In this document: positions 32,168-39,103 of the stretch, in pieces | Layout of the letters: each line of letters opens with the position of its first letter | How positions within the stretch are numbered: the first letter of the stretch is position 1 | Assembly (NCBI GenBank): GCA_035296565.1 | Contig: DATHAQ010000015.1 | Location: 62,001-126,000, forward strand | Direction: 5' to 3' | Length of the DNA: 64,000 nt | Source: JACCZR01 sp035296565 | Lineage (GTDB): Bacteria > Actinomycetota > Thermoleophilia > Solirubrobacterales > Thermoleophilaceae | The notes under the pieces: generated by a model | The model's database searches: none | What the model was told of the DNA's origin: nothing | Seen by the model: only the letters and a program-made list of their open reading frames with translations | Position numbers and translations under genes: made by a program

Positions 32168-32336
32168 TAGCGCCGGACCGCAGGCCGCGCGCCGGCCGGC
32201 CGCGATCCCATTACTTGATAGCGCCGGAGCGCAGGCCGGGCGCTGGCCGGCCGAGCACCGCCGCTCGATCCCATTACTTGATAGCGCCGGAGCGCAGGCC
32301 GGGCGCTGGCCGGCCGAGCACCGCCGCTCGGTCCCA
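32168..32336 (-). repeat. Three tandem units (51, 63 and about 55 bp) of the dispersed repeat
   Basis: Units begin TAGCGCCGGA at 32168, 32219 and 32282. The last two carry intact palindromes (32226-32267, 32289-32330); the first is degenerate (32175-32205). Each unit also carries CCCATTA(C/T)TTGA, which in the third unit is the true stop-codon context of the cytochrome gene at 32337. So the duplication includes the 3' end of that gene. Translated by chance on the minus strand the units give GGARPASARPALRR-like peptides. Confidence 0.9.
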
Positions 32337-33044
32337 TTATTTGACCGTCAGCTCGCCCTTCATGCCGCCGTCGGCGTGGCCGGGCACCGTGCACAGGAAG
32401 GTGTACTTGCCCGGCTTGACCGCCTGCGAGAACTGCGAGGTGCCGCCCTGGCCCACAACGGGCCCGGCCTTCCCGCCCTGGATGGCGATGTTGTGCTGGA
32501 TGCTGGCCGGGTTCTTCATGATGAAGGTCAGCTGGCCCGCCTGCCCGTTGGCCTTGCCGGCGGTGAAGGACAGGGCGCCCGACGGGTCGGCGTCGATCGT
32601 CAGCTTGCCGCTCTTCTCGGTGATGACCTTGTTCGAGACATCGGGCGCTCCCGCGCTGGCCAGCTCGCCGGTGTCCTTCCCGGGCTGCCCGGCGACCGCA
32701 GCCACGTAGGCGGCCACGTCGTGCTTGTCGGCGCCGGTTACCAGGTTGGCCGGCATGATGCTGGTGCGGCGAACCTCGACGATCTGCTGCTGCACCACGC
32801 CTTGGACAGTCTGCTCTCCCAAGCCCTTGCGGCGCGCGGGCCCGAAGGCCTGATCGAGGTTCGGGCCCTGCACGCCCGAGGCGTTGGCCCGGGCCAGCGT
32901 GTGACAGGAGGCGCACTTCTGGATGAAATTGGTCTTGCCGTTGATCAGGTCGGGCGCGTCCTCGCGACCGCAGCCCAGCGCACCGAGGGCGAGTGCCGGG
33001 AACGCGATCAGGGGGACCAGGAACCTCTGAGACGGGAGCCTCAC
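32337..33044 (-). CDS. Cytochrome c / cupredoxin fusion lipoprotein
   Basis: 235 residues with a lipoprotein signal (lipobox LGALGC, Cys25). Residues 35-130 are a class I cytochrome c: haem motif CASCH at 44-48, distal Met probably in RRTSIMPANLV. Residues 140-235 are a plastocyanin-like cupredoxin: HNIAIQ for the first His, Cys218, His223 and Met228 in TFLCTVPGHADGGMKGEL. It would be anchored outside the membrane and carry electrons, plausibly to the aa3 oxidase CuA site. The TAA stop lies at the edge of the tandem repeat array. Confidence 0.92.
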   Translation of the reverse strand: MRLPSQRFLVPLIAFPALALGALGCGREDAPDLINGKTNFIQKCASCHTLARANASGVQGPNLDQAFGPARRKGLGEQTVQGVVQQQIVEVRRTSIMPANLVTGADKHDVAAYVAAVAGQPGKDTGELASAGAPDVSNKVITEKSGKLTIDADPSGALSFTAGKANGQAGQLTFIMKNPASIQHNIAIQGGKAGPVVGQGGTSQFSQAVKPGKYTFLCTVPGHADGGMKGELTVK

Positions 33045-33056
33045 GAGGCGGGAAGA

Positions 33057-34658
33057 CTATCCGAGCGGGGCGGCGGAAGGCTCGGCGTCGGAGGGCACTC
33101 GAGGGAGCTCGTCGAGCCTCCCCTGCGCCCCCGCCAGCACCCCCTTGGCGACGCTCTCCCAGCCGAAGCGCGAGTGCGCCAGCTCCGCGAGCGCCAGGCT
33201 GGCGCGGGAACGCTCGGCGGGCTCCAGCGACAGCCAGCGCACCAGCCGCCCGGCCAGCTCGGAGACCGCCTCGGGCCCGCTGGGGAAGGCCAGGAGCTCG
33301 CGCAGGGGCTCGTCCAGCGCGGGGGCCAAGACCGCCGTCACCTCGGCCAATCCGGAGTGGTCTGCGGAGACCGGCAGCGCCCCGCAGGCGGCCGCCTCGG
33401 CGGCCACCATGCCGAAGGCCTCGGGGAAGGTGCTCGGCACCACCTGGGCCTCGAAGGCGGGCAGCAGCCCCGGCAGGGCGTCGTGCTCCAGTCGGCCGGT
33501 GAAGTGCACGCGCTGCGCGGCCTCGGGGGCGGCTGCCAGGTAGGCGTCGCGCCGCTCGCCCTGCAGGCCGTCGAGGAACGCCCGCAGGTAGCTCAGCTCC
33601 CCGGGTGGCCCACCCTCCGGCTCCCGTCCCAGCGCGGCCATCTCGCCGAGCCCCTCCAGTTCCCCGGAGGCGAGCGCCTCGACGATCCGCCCCAGCCCCT
33701 CCCGGTAGGTGCCGAAGCCCACGACGCACAGCCGCGCCTCGCGCACCTCGGCCACCACCAGCGGCCACGCGGCGAGCAGCAGGTCGACCCCCTTGGAGAC
33801 GATCAGCTTGCCTACGTAGCCGACGACCCGGTCGCGTCCGGGCTCGATCGCCCGCAGCGCCTCGGCCGCCCCGGGCTCGCCGCCCCAGCTGGCCGCCTCT
33901 GAGCCCTCGAGCGACTCGGCGAGCTCCCTGAGCCCTGCGGCGGCCTCCTCCTCCGAGCGGGGCCGGAAGAGTTCCACGTCGACCCCCGGCGGCCCAAGGC
34001 GGGTGCGCTCGCGCAGCTCCGGCTCGGCCATCACCTCCCAGAGGCTCTCGGCGGTGTGGCGCGAGCCCACCAGCACGACCGACGCCCCGGCCAGGCCCTC
34101 CCGGGCCCAGCCGATGAAGCGCTCGCGGTGGGGGCGCACGACGTACTCCAGCGCGCTGCCGTGCACCTTCACCGCATAGGGGACGCCTCCCTCGAGCGCG
34201 CGGGCCAGGATCGCCGGGCCCATGACGAGGTGGTTGGCCAGGGCGACCTCGGGCCGGACCTCACGGGCCACCTCGGCCACGGCGCGCACGTTCAGCTCGA
34301 TGTAGCGCTCGATGCGAGCGTCGTCGAGATCCGGAAGTGGGACCGCCTCGAAGCCCGCGTAGCTGTCGGCCACGTACAGCGGGAGGACGCCCTCGATGTC
34401 CGGCACGTGGACGATGCAGCGCTCGCCGTCGACGAAGTCCAGCCCCCGCGTGTCGCGCTCCTGGCAGACCAGGTGCACCTCGTGACCAAGCCCCACCAGG
34501 GCCTTCGCCAGGCTGGCGTTGTAGATGTTGCTGCCCGTGCCGCGCAGCAGGTAGCCGTGGAAGATGAGCACCCGCACCCGCTTGGGCCTATCCCGATCGG
34601 ATCGTGCGCCTGGCGGGTCCCAGGGCTGAGCGGGGCGCCGCACGTGAGCGGAGCCCAT
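33057..34658 (-). CDS. GT4-type glycosyltransferase
   Basis: 533 residues, two Rossmann-like domains of the GT-B fold. N-terminal domain begins RVLIFHGYLLRGTGSNIYNASLAKAL (about 29-54), the GT4 acceptor-side glycine motif; C-terminal domain includes VVGYVGKLIVSKGVDLLLAA and HFTGRLEHDALPGLL, and the EX7E donor site is in STFPEAFGMVAAEAAACG. Domain linker is long and acidic (ELFRPRSEEEAAAGLRELA). Not part of a polysaccharide cluster here, so the product is unknown; a lipid- or protein-linked glycan is possible. Start ATG 34658; a shorter start near VRVLIFHG would also work. Confidence 0.87.
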   Translation of the reverse strand: MGSAHVRRPAQPWDPPGARSDRDRPKRVRVLIFHGYLLRGTGSNIYNASLAKALVGLGHEVHLVCQERDTRGLDFVDGERCIVHVPDIEGVLPLYVADSYAGFEAVPLPDLDDARIERYIELNVRAVAEVAREVRPEVALANHLVMGPAILARALEGGVPYAVKVHGSALEYVVRPHRERFIGWAREGLAGASVVLVGSRHTAESLWEVMAEPELRERTRLGPPGVDVELFRPRSEEEAAAGLRELAESLEGSEAASWGGEPGAAEALRAIEPGRDRVVGYVGKLIVSKGVDLLLAAWPLVVAEVREARLCVVGFGTYREGLGRIVEALASGELEGLGEMAALGREPEGGPPGELSYLRAFLDGLQGERRDAYLAAAPEAAQRVHFTGRLEHDALPGLLPAFEAQVVPSTFPEAFGMVAAEAAACGALPVSADHSGLAEVTAVLAPALDEPLRELLAFPSGPEAVSELAGRLVRWLSLEPAERSRASLALAELAHSRFGWESVAKGVLAGAQGRLDELPRVPSDAEPSAAPLG

Positions 34659-34772
34659 GCTCTGCAGCTACGCAGGGACGCTCCATGGGCGGGAGTGAGA
34701 CCAACTTGCTAACGAGGTGCTAGAGGGCCCGTACTAGCCCTCCGCGGCCCATGCGGAAGGCGTAACGCGCGC

Positions 34773-34979
34773 TCACGGCCGGGTGCCGCAGAGGCGGCAC
34801 GGCTTCCGCGGCCCGGGCTCCTTGCCCATCGGCTCGCGCGCCGCGGCCTCCTGCTCGCTGGCGTGTTCCTCGATTGGCCACACCTTGCCCGTTGGGCGCC
34901 CGCTGCGGATCGCCGGGCAGTCGCGGTGGCGATGGTAGACCGTGCTCTGGCTGGCGGTGAAGTAGGTCACATCAGCCAT
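34773..34979 (-). CDS. 68-residue zinc-ribbon-like protein
   Basis: A small protein with VYHRHRDCPAIRSG near the start and RKPCRLCGTRP at the end, so one His, and a Cys followed by a final CxxC, could bind a metal. Similar HxxxCPxL...PCxxC arrangements recur in short actinobacterial proteins and in domains fused to nucleases, but without known function. The ATG at 34979 has AGGAAG just before it. The 113 bases downstream of its upstream neighbour hold no other gene. Unrecognised beyond that. Confidence 0.6.
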   Translation of the reverse strand: MADVTYFTASQSTVYHRHRDCPAIRSGRPTGKVWPIEEHASEQEAAAREPMGKEPGPRKPCRLCGTRP

Positions 34980-35025
34980 CTTCCTAGATGCGCCTGTCCC
35001 GTGCAGCCGCTATCAGCCAGCCGCC

Positions 35026-35042
35026 AGCTCTCGTCGAGAGCT
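35026..35042. terminator. Short perfect hairpin, possible terminator
   Basis: AGCTCTCGTCGAGAGCT is a seven-base perfect inverted repeat with a three-base loop, starting at the stop codon of the 35041-35541 gene and reading downstream on the minus strand. There is no T-run, so a role as a terminator is plausible but weak. Confidence 0.35.
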
Positions 35043-35541
35043 ACTCGCGCATATCGCCGGCTGACTCATCCCGCTGTGCGACCCCTTCTTGGACGCGTGC
35101 TTCTGTCTCCTGACGAGCCCGATCTTCTCCGACACTCGGCGGGGCGGTCGGAAGGACTCGGGCAGCTTCTTTCATCACCTGTTGGCGATGTTTGAACTTG
35201 CGCTCGTAGTCGCGCACGGCCTTTACCGTTTCTGCGTTGGCACCGGTGAGCCCTTCGACGATCTGCTCGGGGCTGAGAGTGTCGTAGCCCGGGAGCGGCT
35301 CGGGCGTATGCATGTAGCGCAGCTCGTCGAGCACCTCCCGCCGGTTGCTGTGAGACCGCTCGTAGCTTTCGACCGCCTCTAGCTCGGCCTGGGAAAGCTC
35401 GTGGAGCCGTGCCCCGATCTCTCTGTGATCGAGCTTGTCGTAGCCTGGGAGCGGGGGCCCAGCGGAGTCTGGTGCGGTTGTGTCCTCGGGAGGGGCCTCC
35501 GCGTGAGAGCGGCGTTTGCGTAGGGCGTCCAGGATCTTCAT
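35041..35541 (-). CDS. Protein with two LPGYDxL/YER repeat domains (DUF8129-like)
   Basis: 166 residues with two copies of one motif: LPGYDKLDHREIGARLHELS...ESYERSHSNRREVLDEL (about 31-74) and LPGYDTLSPEQIVEGLTGAN...RDYERKFKHRQQVMKEA (about 83-126). The pattern (L/I)PGYDxL...YExxHxxRxxVL is known from actinobacterial proteins annotated as a domain of unknown function, resembling DUF8129; the helices suggest a SAP-like fold. Basic N-terminus MKILDALRKRRSH. Possible nucleic-acid or protein contact; no enzyme motif. Clear GAGG site before the ATG. Confidence 0.7.
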   Translation of the reverse strand: MKILDALRKRRSHAEAPPEDTTAPDSAGPPLPGYDKLDHREIGARLHELSQAELEAVESYERSHSNRREVLDELRYMHTPEPLPGYDTLSPEQIVEGLTGANAETVKAVRDYERKFKHRQQVMKEAARVLPTAPPSVGEDRARQETEARVQEGVAQRDESAGDMRE

Positions 35542-35709
35542 CTGCTTGCCTCGGTCTGGGAACGATTAGCAATCAAGTTACGCCTTGGCCGGTCCCGCCG
35601 CCCAACGTCCTCTCTAGGGAGGCGGTTTGCGCTCTATTCGGAGGAAGGTATCCGGACGCATCCGCGGGCGGGCCGGTCGGGACAGGGCCCCTAATAGACT
35701 GCCGCGCCC

Positions 35710-35979
35710 ATGGGACAGCGTCAGCGCTACCGCATGAGGACCCGCGGCGATCGCGAGGTCATCCGCGAGGCCGAGCCCGGCACCACGTACGTGGACCGCG
35801 ACGGCGGCGACGAGTTCGAGGTCGTCGGGGCCGTTCTTCCCCTGGCCCCCTCGCCGAGCGCCCTCCCCTGGGCCGTCGAGAACCTCCGGCTGTGCGGCTG
35901 CTCGCTCGAGCAGCTCGTCCCCAAGGACCTCAACGACTGCATGCACTGCGGGCGCCGGCTGCCCGCGATCGAGCCCTAG
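35710..35979 (+). CDS. 89-residue zinc-finger-like hypothetical protein
   Basis: Starts with a basic segment (MGQRQRYRMRTRGDREV), then EPGTTYVDRDGGDEFEVVGA as a small beta unit, and ends with cysteines in NLRLCGCSLEQLV and LNDCMHCGRRLP that could bind zinc (CxC and CxxC). Followed six bases later by the lipoprotein gene, so probably co-transcribed. I do not recognise the family. Codon usage matches its neighbours. The ATG at 35710 is the first start in the frame. Confidence 0.6.
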   Translation: MGQRQRYRMRTRGDREVIREAEPGTTYVDRDGGDEFEVVGAVLPLAPSPSALPWAVENLRLCGCSLEQLVPKDLNDCMHCGRRLPAIEP

Positions 35980-35984
35980 GCCGC

Positions 35985-36347
35985 TTGCGCCCGGCGATCC
36001 CTCTCCTTTGCGTGCTCGCGCTCGCAGCGCCCGGCTGCGGCGGCGACGAGGAGCCGCCTCCCAAGCCGCCGCCCGAGCTGACGCTTCCCGAGTCCGAGCC
36101 CAAGACCACCGACACCGGGACCACCACCGACACCGGGACCGACACCGAGACCGGCACCTCCACCGAGACCTCGCCCCAGACCGGCACGGATACCACGCCT
36201 GACACGTCCGGCGGCGAGTCGGGGGGAACGCCGTCCCAGCAGTCGCCGCAGCAGGACTCCCCGCAGAACGACACCCCGCCGCCACAGGGCTCGCCCGAGG
36301 AGCGCTTCGAGAACTTCTGCGAGGAGAACCCGGGCGCCTGCGGCTGA
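35985..36347 (+). CDS. Thr/Asp/Glu-rich secreted lipoprotein
   Basis: 120 residues from TTG at 35985. A short signal (LRPAIPLLCVLALAAPGCGG) ends at a lipobox-like APGC (Cys17). The mature part is low-complexity: a Pro-rich stretch, then TTDTGTTTDTGTDTETGTST type repeats, a Gln/Ser/Pro tract and a final EERFENFCEENPGACG with two cysteines. Such tails extend surface proteins through the wall. Only the short C-terminal knot looks folded. A dispersed repeat starts at its stop. Confidence 0.65.
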   Translation: MRPAIPLLCVLALAAPGCGGDEEPPPKPPPELTLPESEPKTTDTGTTTDTGTDTETGTSTETSPQTGTDTTPDTSGGESGGTPSQQSPQQDSPQNDTPPPQGSPEERFENFCEENPGACG

Positions 36348-36349
36348 GG

Positions 36350-36392
36350 GAGCGAGCGGTGCTCGGCCGACCGACGCCCGGCCCTGGGCCCC
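36350..36392 (+). repeat. Dispersed palindromic repeat, copy H
   Basis: GAGCGAGCGGTGCTCGGCC followed by a partly diverged right half (CGCCCGGCCCTGGGCCCC). Lies between the convergent lipoprotein and STAS genes. Confidence 0.75.
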
Positions 36393-36395
36393 TTC

Positions 36396-36758
36396 CTAGG
36401 CGCTGTGCGCGAAGGCCGAGAGGGCCTCGTCGCGGGTCTTGACGATCGACAGGTGGTTGTGGAGCCCGGTGATCTCGAACGGGCGCATGATCCGCTCGGT
36501 GGGGCAGACGAGGACGAGCTTTCCCTGCTTGCGGTCGGTTTGGCGCAGCCCGTTGATCAGCACCCCGAGGCCCGTCGAGTCCATGAACGTGGTCTCCGAC
36601 AGGTCCACGACGAGTCGGCTCATGCCCTCCTCGATCAGCTCCAGCATGCGCCGGCCCAGCGTCGGCGCCGTGAGCGCGTCGATCTCCCCGTGGGGCACTA
36701 GGACGTGCACGTCATCGACCCGCAGGTCGTCGAGCTCGAACACCGGAAGCTTTCGCAT
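36396..36758 (-). CDS. STAS-domain anti-sigma factor antagonist
   Basis: 120 residues, a single STAS domain as in RsbV/SpoIIAA. The phosphorylatable Ser lies in DLSETTFMDSTGLGVLINGL (DSTGLG) and the N-terminal half (VLVPHGEIDALTAPTLGRRM) is the usual strand-helix start. Unphosphorylated STAS proteins release sigma factors from their anti-sigma kinases. No RsbW-type kinase is adjacent. ATG at 36758 begins the domain; a GTG at 36797 would add 13 residues, and neither has a strong ribosome site. Confidence 0.85.
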   Translation of the reverse strand: MRKLPVFELDDLRVDDVHVLVPHGEIDALTAPTLGRRMLELIEEGMSRLVVDLSETTFMDSTGLGVLINGLRQTDRKQGKLVLVCPTERIMRPFEITGLHNHLSIVKTRDEALSAFAHSA

Positions 36759-36821
36759 TTCGTGGGCCAGACCCTCCCCCTGTCCAAAGGGCGCCACCGG
36801 ACGGTGGCGAGCACCACGCTA

Positions 36822-37172
36822 TCAACGCCGGGTGTGCGCAGGCACGGGTGAGCCGGGGTGGCGGATCCGCGACGGGACCGGCCGCGGCACCGGCGGAGCC
36901 GGACCGCGGCGGCGTGGCCGCTGGCGGCGGCCGCCGTGCTCGCGCAGGCGTCGGCCGCCGCGCCATCGTCCCAGGGGCAGGCGCATGCCGCCCCCGCCGC
37001 GGGGGCCGCGCTTGTCGGGGCCCTGTCCGGGGCCGCCGCCTCCGCCGCCGCCGTCGTCTGGCGGGTCGTCGCCATCGTCGCGGAGGCGGAAGAACCACAC
37101 CAGCCAGAGCACGAGCAGACCGAGGTCGAAGACCCGAAAGCCGACCATGAAGATCCACCCCTCCAGGCTCAC
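36822..37172 (-). CDS. Small membrane protein with Gly/Arg-rich tail
   Basis: 116 residues: an N-terminal hydrophobic helix (MVGFRVFDLGLLVLWLVWFF), a DDGDDPPDDGGGGGGG linker and then a very basic Arg/Pro-rich tail. The helix FRVFDLGLLVLWLVWFFRLR followed by an acidic/Gly linker recurs in small actinobacterial proteins of unknown function. The strong positive charge of the tail suggests contact with nucleic acid or phospholipid on the cytoplasmic side. Lies downstream of infA with an inverted repeat between. The tail is low complexity, so its exact end is uncertain. Confidence 0.6.
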   Translation of the reverse strand: MSLEGWIFMVGFRVFDLGLLVLWLVWFFRLRDDGDDPPDDGGGGGGGPGQGPDKRGPRGGGGMRLPLGRWRGGRRLREHGGRRQRPRRRGPAPPVPRPVPSRIRHPGSPVPAHTRR

Positions 37173-37236
37173 TTAATGACGATGCTACCCCCGCCCGCAA
37201 GGGGACATGCGCCTTCCAGCCCGGAGGCGCCAGGCG

Positions 37237-37292
37237 TCAGGGGTCAGGCGTCAGAGGGCAGCCCGGCACGCCCCCACAGGCTGACCCCCTGA
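37237..37292 (-). terminator. Long-stem inverted repeat downstream of infA
   Basis: TCAGGGGTCAG at 37237-37247 pairs with CTGACCCCCTGA at 37281-37292 (one extra C), giving an 11-base stem around about 33 bases. It begins about ten bases after the infA stop on the minus strand and lacks a T-run. Candidate terminator or processing hairpin. Confidence 0.45.
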
Positions 37293-37302
37293 GCCTTGCG
37301 GC

Positions 37303-37521
37303 CTACTTGTAGCGGTAGGTGATCCGGCCTCGATCGAGGTCGTAGGGCGACAGCTCGATCTTCACCCGGTCCCCGGGAAGGATGCGGATGTAGTGACGCC
37401 GCATCTTTCCCGAGATGTGCCCCAGCACCTCGTGGTCGTTGTCCAGCTTGACCTTGAACATGGTGTTGGGGAGGGCCTCGAGGATCTCGCCCTCCATCTC
37501 GATCTTGTCTTCCTTGGCCAT
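37303..37521 (-). CDS. infA: Translation initiation factor IF-1
   Basis: 72 residues, the exact bacterial length, essential for 30S initiation. OB-fold sequence MAKEDKIEMEGEILEALPNT, then FKVKLDNDHEVLGHISGKMR, is textbook IF-1 and ends DRGRITYRYK. Unlike many bacteria it is not beside rpsM/rpmJ but next to a cold-shock gene 28 bases upstream, with which it is probably co-transcribed. This pairing would tie IF-1 supply to cold adaptation. Confidence 0.98.
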   Translation of the reverse strand: MAKEDKIEMEGEILEALPNTMFKVKLDNDHEVLGHISGKMRRHYIRILPGDRVKIELSPYDLDRGRITYRYK

Positions 37522-37549
37522 GGAGAGGCCGCCGCGGCGTGCGCGGGCG

Positions 37550-37753
37550 CTAGAGCGCCCGGACGTTCACCGCCTTGGGGCCCTTGTCCCCGACCTCTTC
37601 CTCGTATTCGACCTTGGCGTTCTCGGTCAGGCTCTTGAAGCCATGGCCGTCGATGCCTGAGTAGTGGACGAACAGGTCACGGTCCCCGTCATCCGGGGTG
37701 ATGAAGCCGTAGCCCTTCTCGTCGTTGAACCACTTGACGGTGCCAGTCGGCAT
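37550..37753 (-). CDS. csp: Cold-shock protein
   Basis: 67-residue single cold-shock domain: TGTVKWFNDEKGYGFITPDD holds RNP1 (KGYGFI) and LFVHYS is RNP2, then the acidic loop and GPKAVNVRAL end. Binds single-stranded RNA/DNA as an RNA chaperone. The ATG at 37753 matches the family start. The 138 bases upstream (37754-37891) have no ORF and may be the long 5' leader typical of cold-shock genes; I see no clear structured element there. Precedes infA. Confidence 0.95.
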   Translation of the reverse strand: MPTGTVKWFNDEKGYGFITPDDGDRDLFVHYSGIDGHGFKSLTENAKVEYEEEVGDKGPKAVNVRAL

Positions 37754-37891
37754 TTCTGTGTTGCCCTCTTTCTGCAAAGCCGGGCCACGAAAAGCGAACC
37801 GAACCACGGCACTTGCTGCTTTCTCGATGGCGCCGGCCAGCGGCGCCTCTTACAGAGCAAAACGCTAGCAAGAGATCGGGCAGACGGGGGC

Positions 37892-38668
37892 TCAGCGGCC
37901 CTCGAAAGTTGCCTTGCCCGGGCCCTCCTCCAAAAAGGTGCGAATGGCCCGTTTGGTGTCGTCGGTGTCGAAGAGGGGGCCGGCGATGGCAGGGGTGCAG
38001 TCGTCGGCGGCGTGCGTGCCCACATCGACCTGCGCGCGGACGATCCGCCTGGTGGCGGCCATCGCCAGCGTCGGGCCGGCCGCCAGCCCCTCGGCCAGCT
38101 GAGCGGTGTGCTCCTCCAGCTCGGGGAGCGGCACCACACGGTTGATCACGCCCCACTGGCGCAGGGTCTCGGCGGGGTAGAGGTCGCCGGTCATGACTAG
38201 CTCGCGCGCCCGCGCGGGCCCGGCGCGCTCGGTCACCCGCTGCACGCCGCCCATGAAGGGCGTGATCCCCACCACGCGCTCCACCAAGCCGAAGCGTGCC
38301 GCGTCGGAGGCCACGATCAGGTCGCAAGCCAGTGAGAGCTCGAACCCCCAGGTCAGGCACAGCCCTCCCACCGACGAGATCGTCGGGAAGGGCATGTCCT
38401 CCACGCGCCGGGTGATCGCGAGGAGGTCGCGGGCCAGCTGCTCGGCGTCCTCGCCGCTGAGGCCCTCAAAGATCTGGACGTCGACCCCGCCGGTGAAGAC
38501 CTTCCCCTCCGCGCGGAAGGTCAGCGCTCGCAGGCCCGCGCCCTCGGCCTCGCTCAGCGCGACCTCGAGCTCCTCGCCCATCCCCTCGGCGAACAGGTTG
38601 AGCGGCGGCGCCTCGACCACGATCTGGCCGACGTCGCCCTGCTGCTCGAAGCGGATCCGCTCAGCCAC
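37892..38668 (-). CDS. Enoyl-CoA hydratase/isomerase-family protein
   Basis: 258 residues of the crotonase superfamily. Oxyanion-hole strands are visible in LTFRAEGKVFTGGVDVQIFE (FTGGVD) and SSVGGLCLTWGFELSLACDL; the usual GIxPxxGGxQR region is GITPFMGGVQRVTERAGPAR. Several active-site positions differ from classical hydratases (Trp and Phe beside the second loop), so the exact reaction is open. It follows the HIT gene with an eight-base overlap. Likely involved in beta-oxidation or a related acyl-CoA step. Confidence 0.87.
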   Translation of the reverse strand: MAERIRFEQQGDVGQIVVEAPPLNLFAEGMGEELEVALSEAEGAGLRALTFRAEGKVFTGGVDVQIFEGLSGEDAEQLARDLLAITRRVEDMPFPTISSVGGLCLTWGFELSLACDLIVASDAARFGLVERVVGITPFMGGVQRVTERAGPARARELVMTGDLYPAETLRQWGVINRVVPLPELEEHTAQLAEGLAAGPTLAMAATRRIVRAQVDVGTHAADDCTPAIAGPLFDTDDTKRAIRTFLEEGPGKATFEGR

Positions 38669-39071
38669 GGAGCTCGGCGGCCACCTCGGCCAACTCGCCC
38701 TCCTCGGGCTGCATCGGCTGGCCGGGCAGGCGAAGTGGGTCGTCCTCGTAGCGCGGGATCACGTGGACGTGGAAGTGGAAGACGGTCTGCCACGCCGCGG
38801 GCTCGGCCGAGTTGAGCAGATTGATCCCGTCGGCCCCGAGGTTGTCGCGCACCCTGGTGGCCAACCGCTTGGCGGCGCTCATCACCCGGCCCAGGCTCTC
38901 GTCGGAGATGTCGTGGATGTTGCGGGCGTGCTCCTTGGGAATCACCAGTGCGTGCCCGCGGGTCCACGGATTGATGTCCATGAACGACAGCGTGTGCTCG
39001 TCCTCGTCGAGCTTCTCCGCCGGCAGCTCGCCGGCAGCGATCCTGCAGAAGAGGCAGTCGTCGTCGGCCAC
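38661..39071 (-). CDS. HIT-family nucleotide hydrolase/transferase
   Basis: 136 residues. The histidine triad is HFHVHVIPR (about 98-106). The N-terminus DCLFCRIAAGELPAEKL with a CxxC is typical of Hint-like proteins; RGHALVIPKEHARNIHDIS is the usual second strand-loop. These enzymes remove AMP from nucleoside phosphoramidates or lysyl-AMP. Overlaps the enoyl-CoA hydratase gene by eight bases, so the two are probably co-expressed; divergent from the peptidase. Confidence 0.92.
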   Translation of the reverse strand: MADDDCLFCRIAAGELPAEKLDEDEHTLSFMDINPWTRGHALVIPKEHARNIHDISDESLGRVMSAAKRLATRVRDNLGADGINLLNSAEPAAWQTVFHFHVHVIPRYEDDPLRLPGQPMQPEEGELAEVAAELRG

Positions 39072-39103
39072 GGGGCGGGTAGCGTAGCGGCGCCTTGGCC
39101 GCG

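Noticed and set aside
32155..32336. Peptides of the GGARPASARPALRR type over the tandem repeats
   Set aside because: They arise only because the repeat units lack stops in that frame; the cytochrome gene stops before them and no start or homology supports translation.
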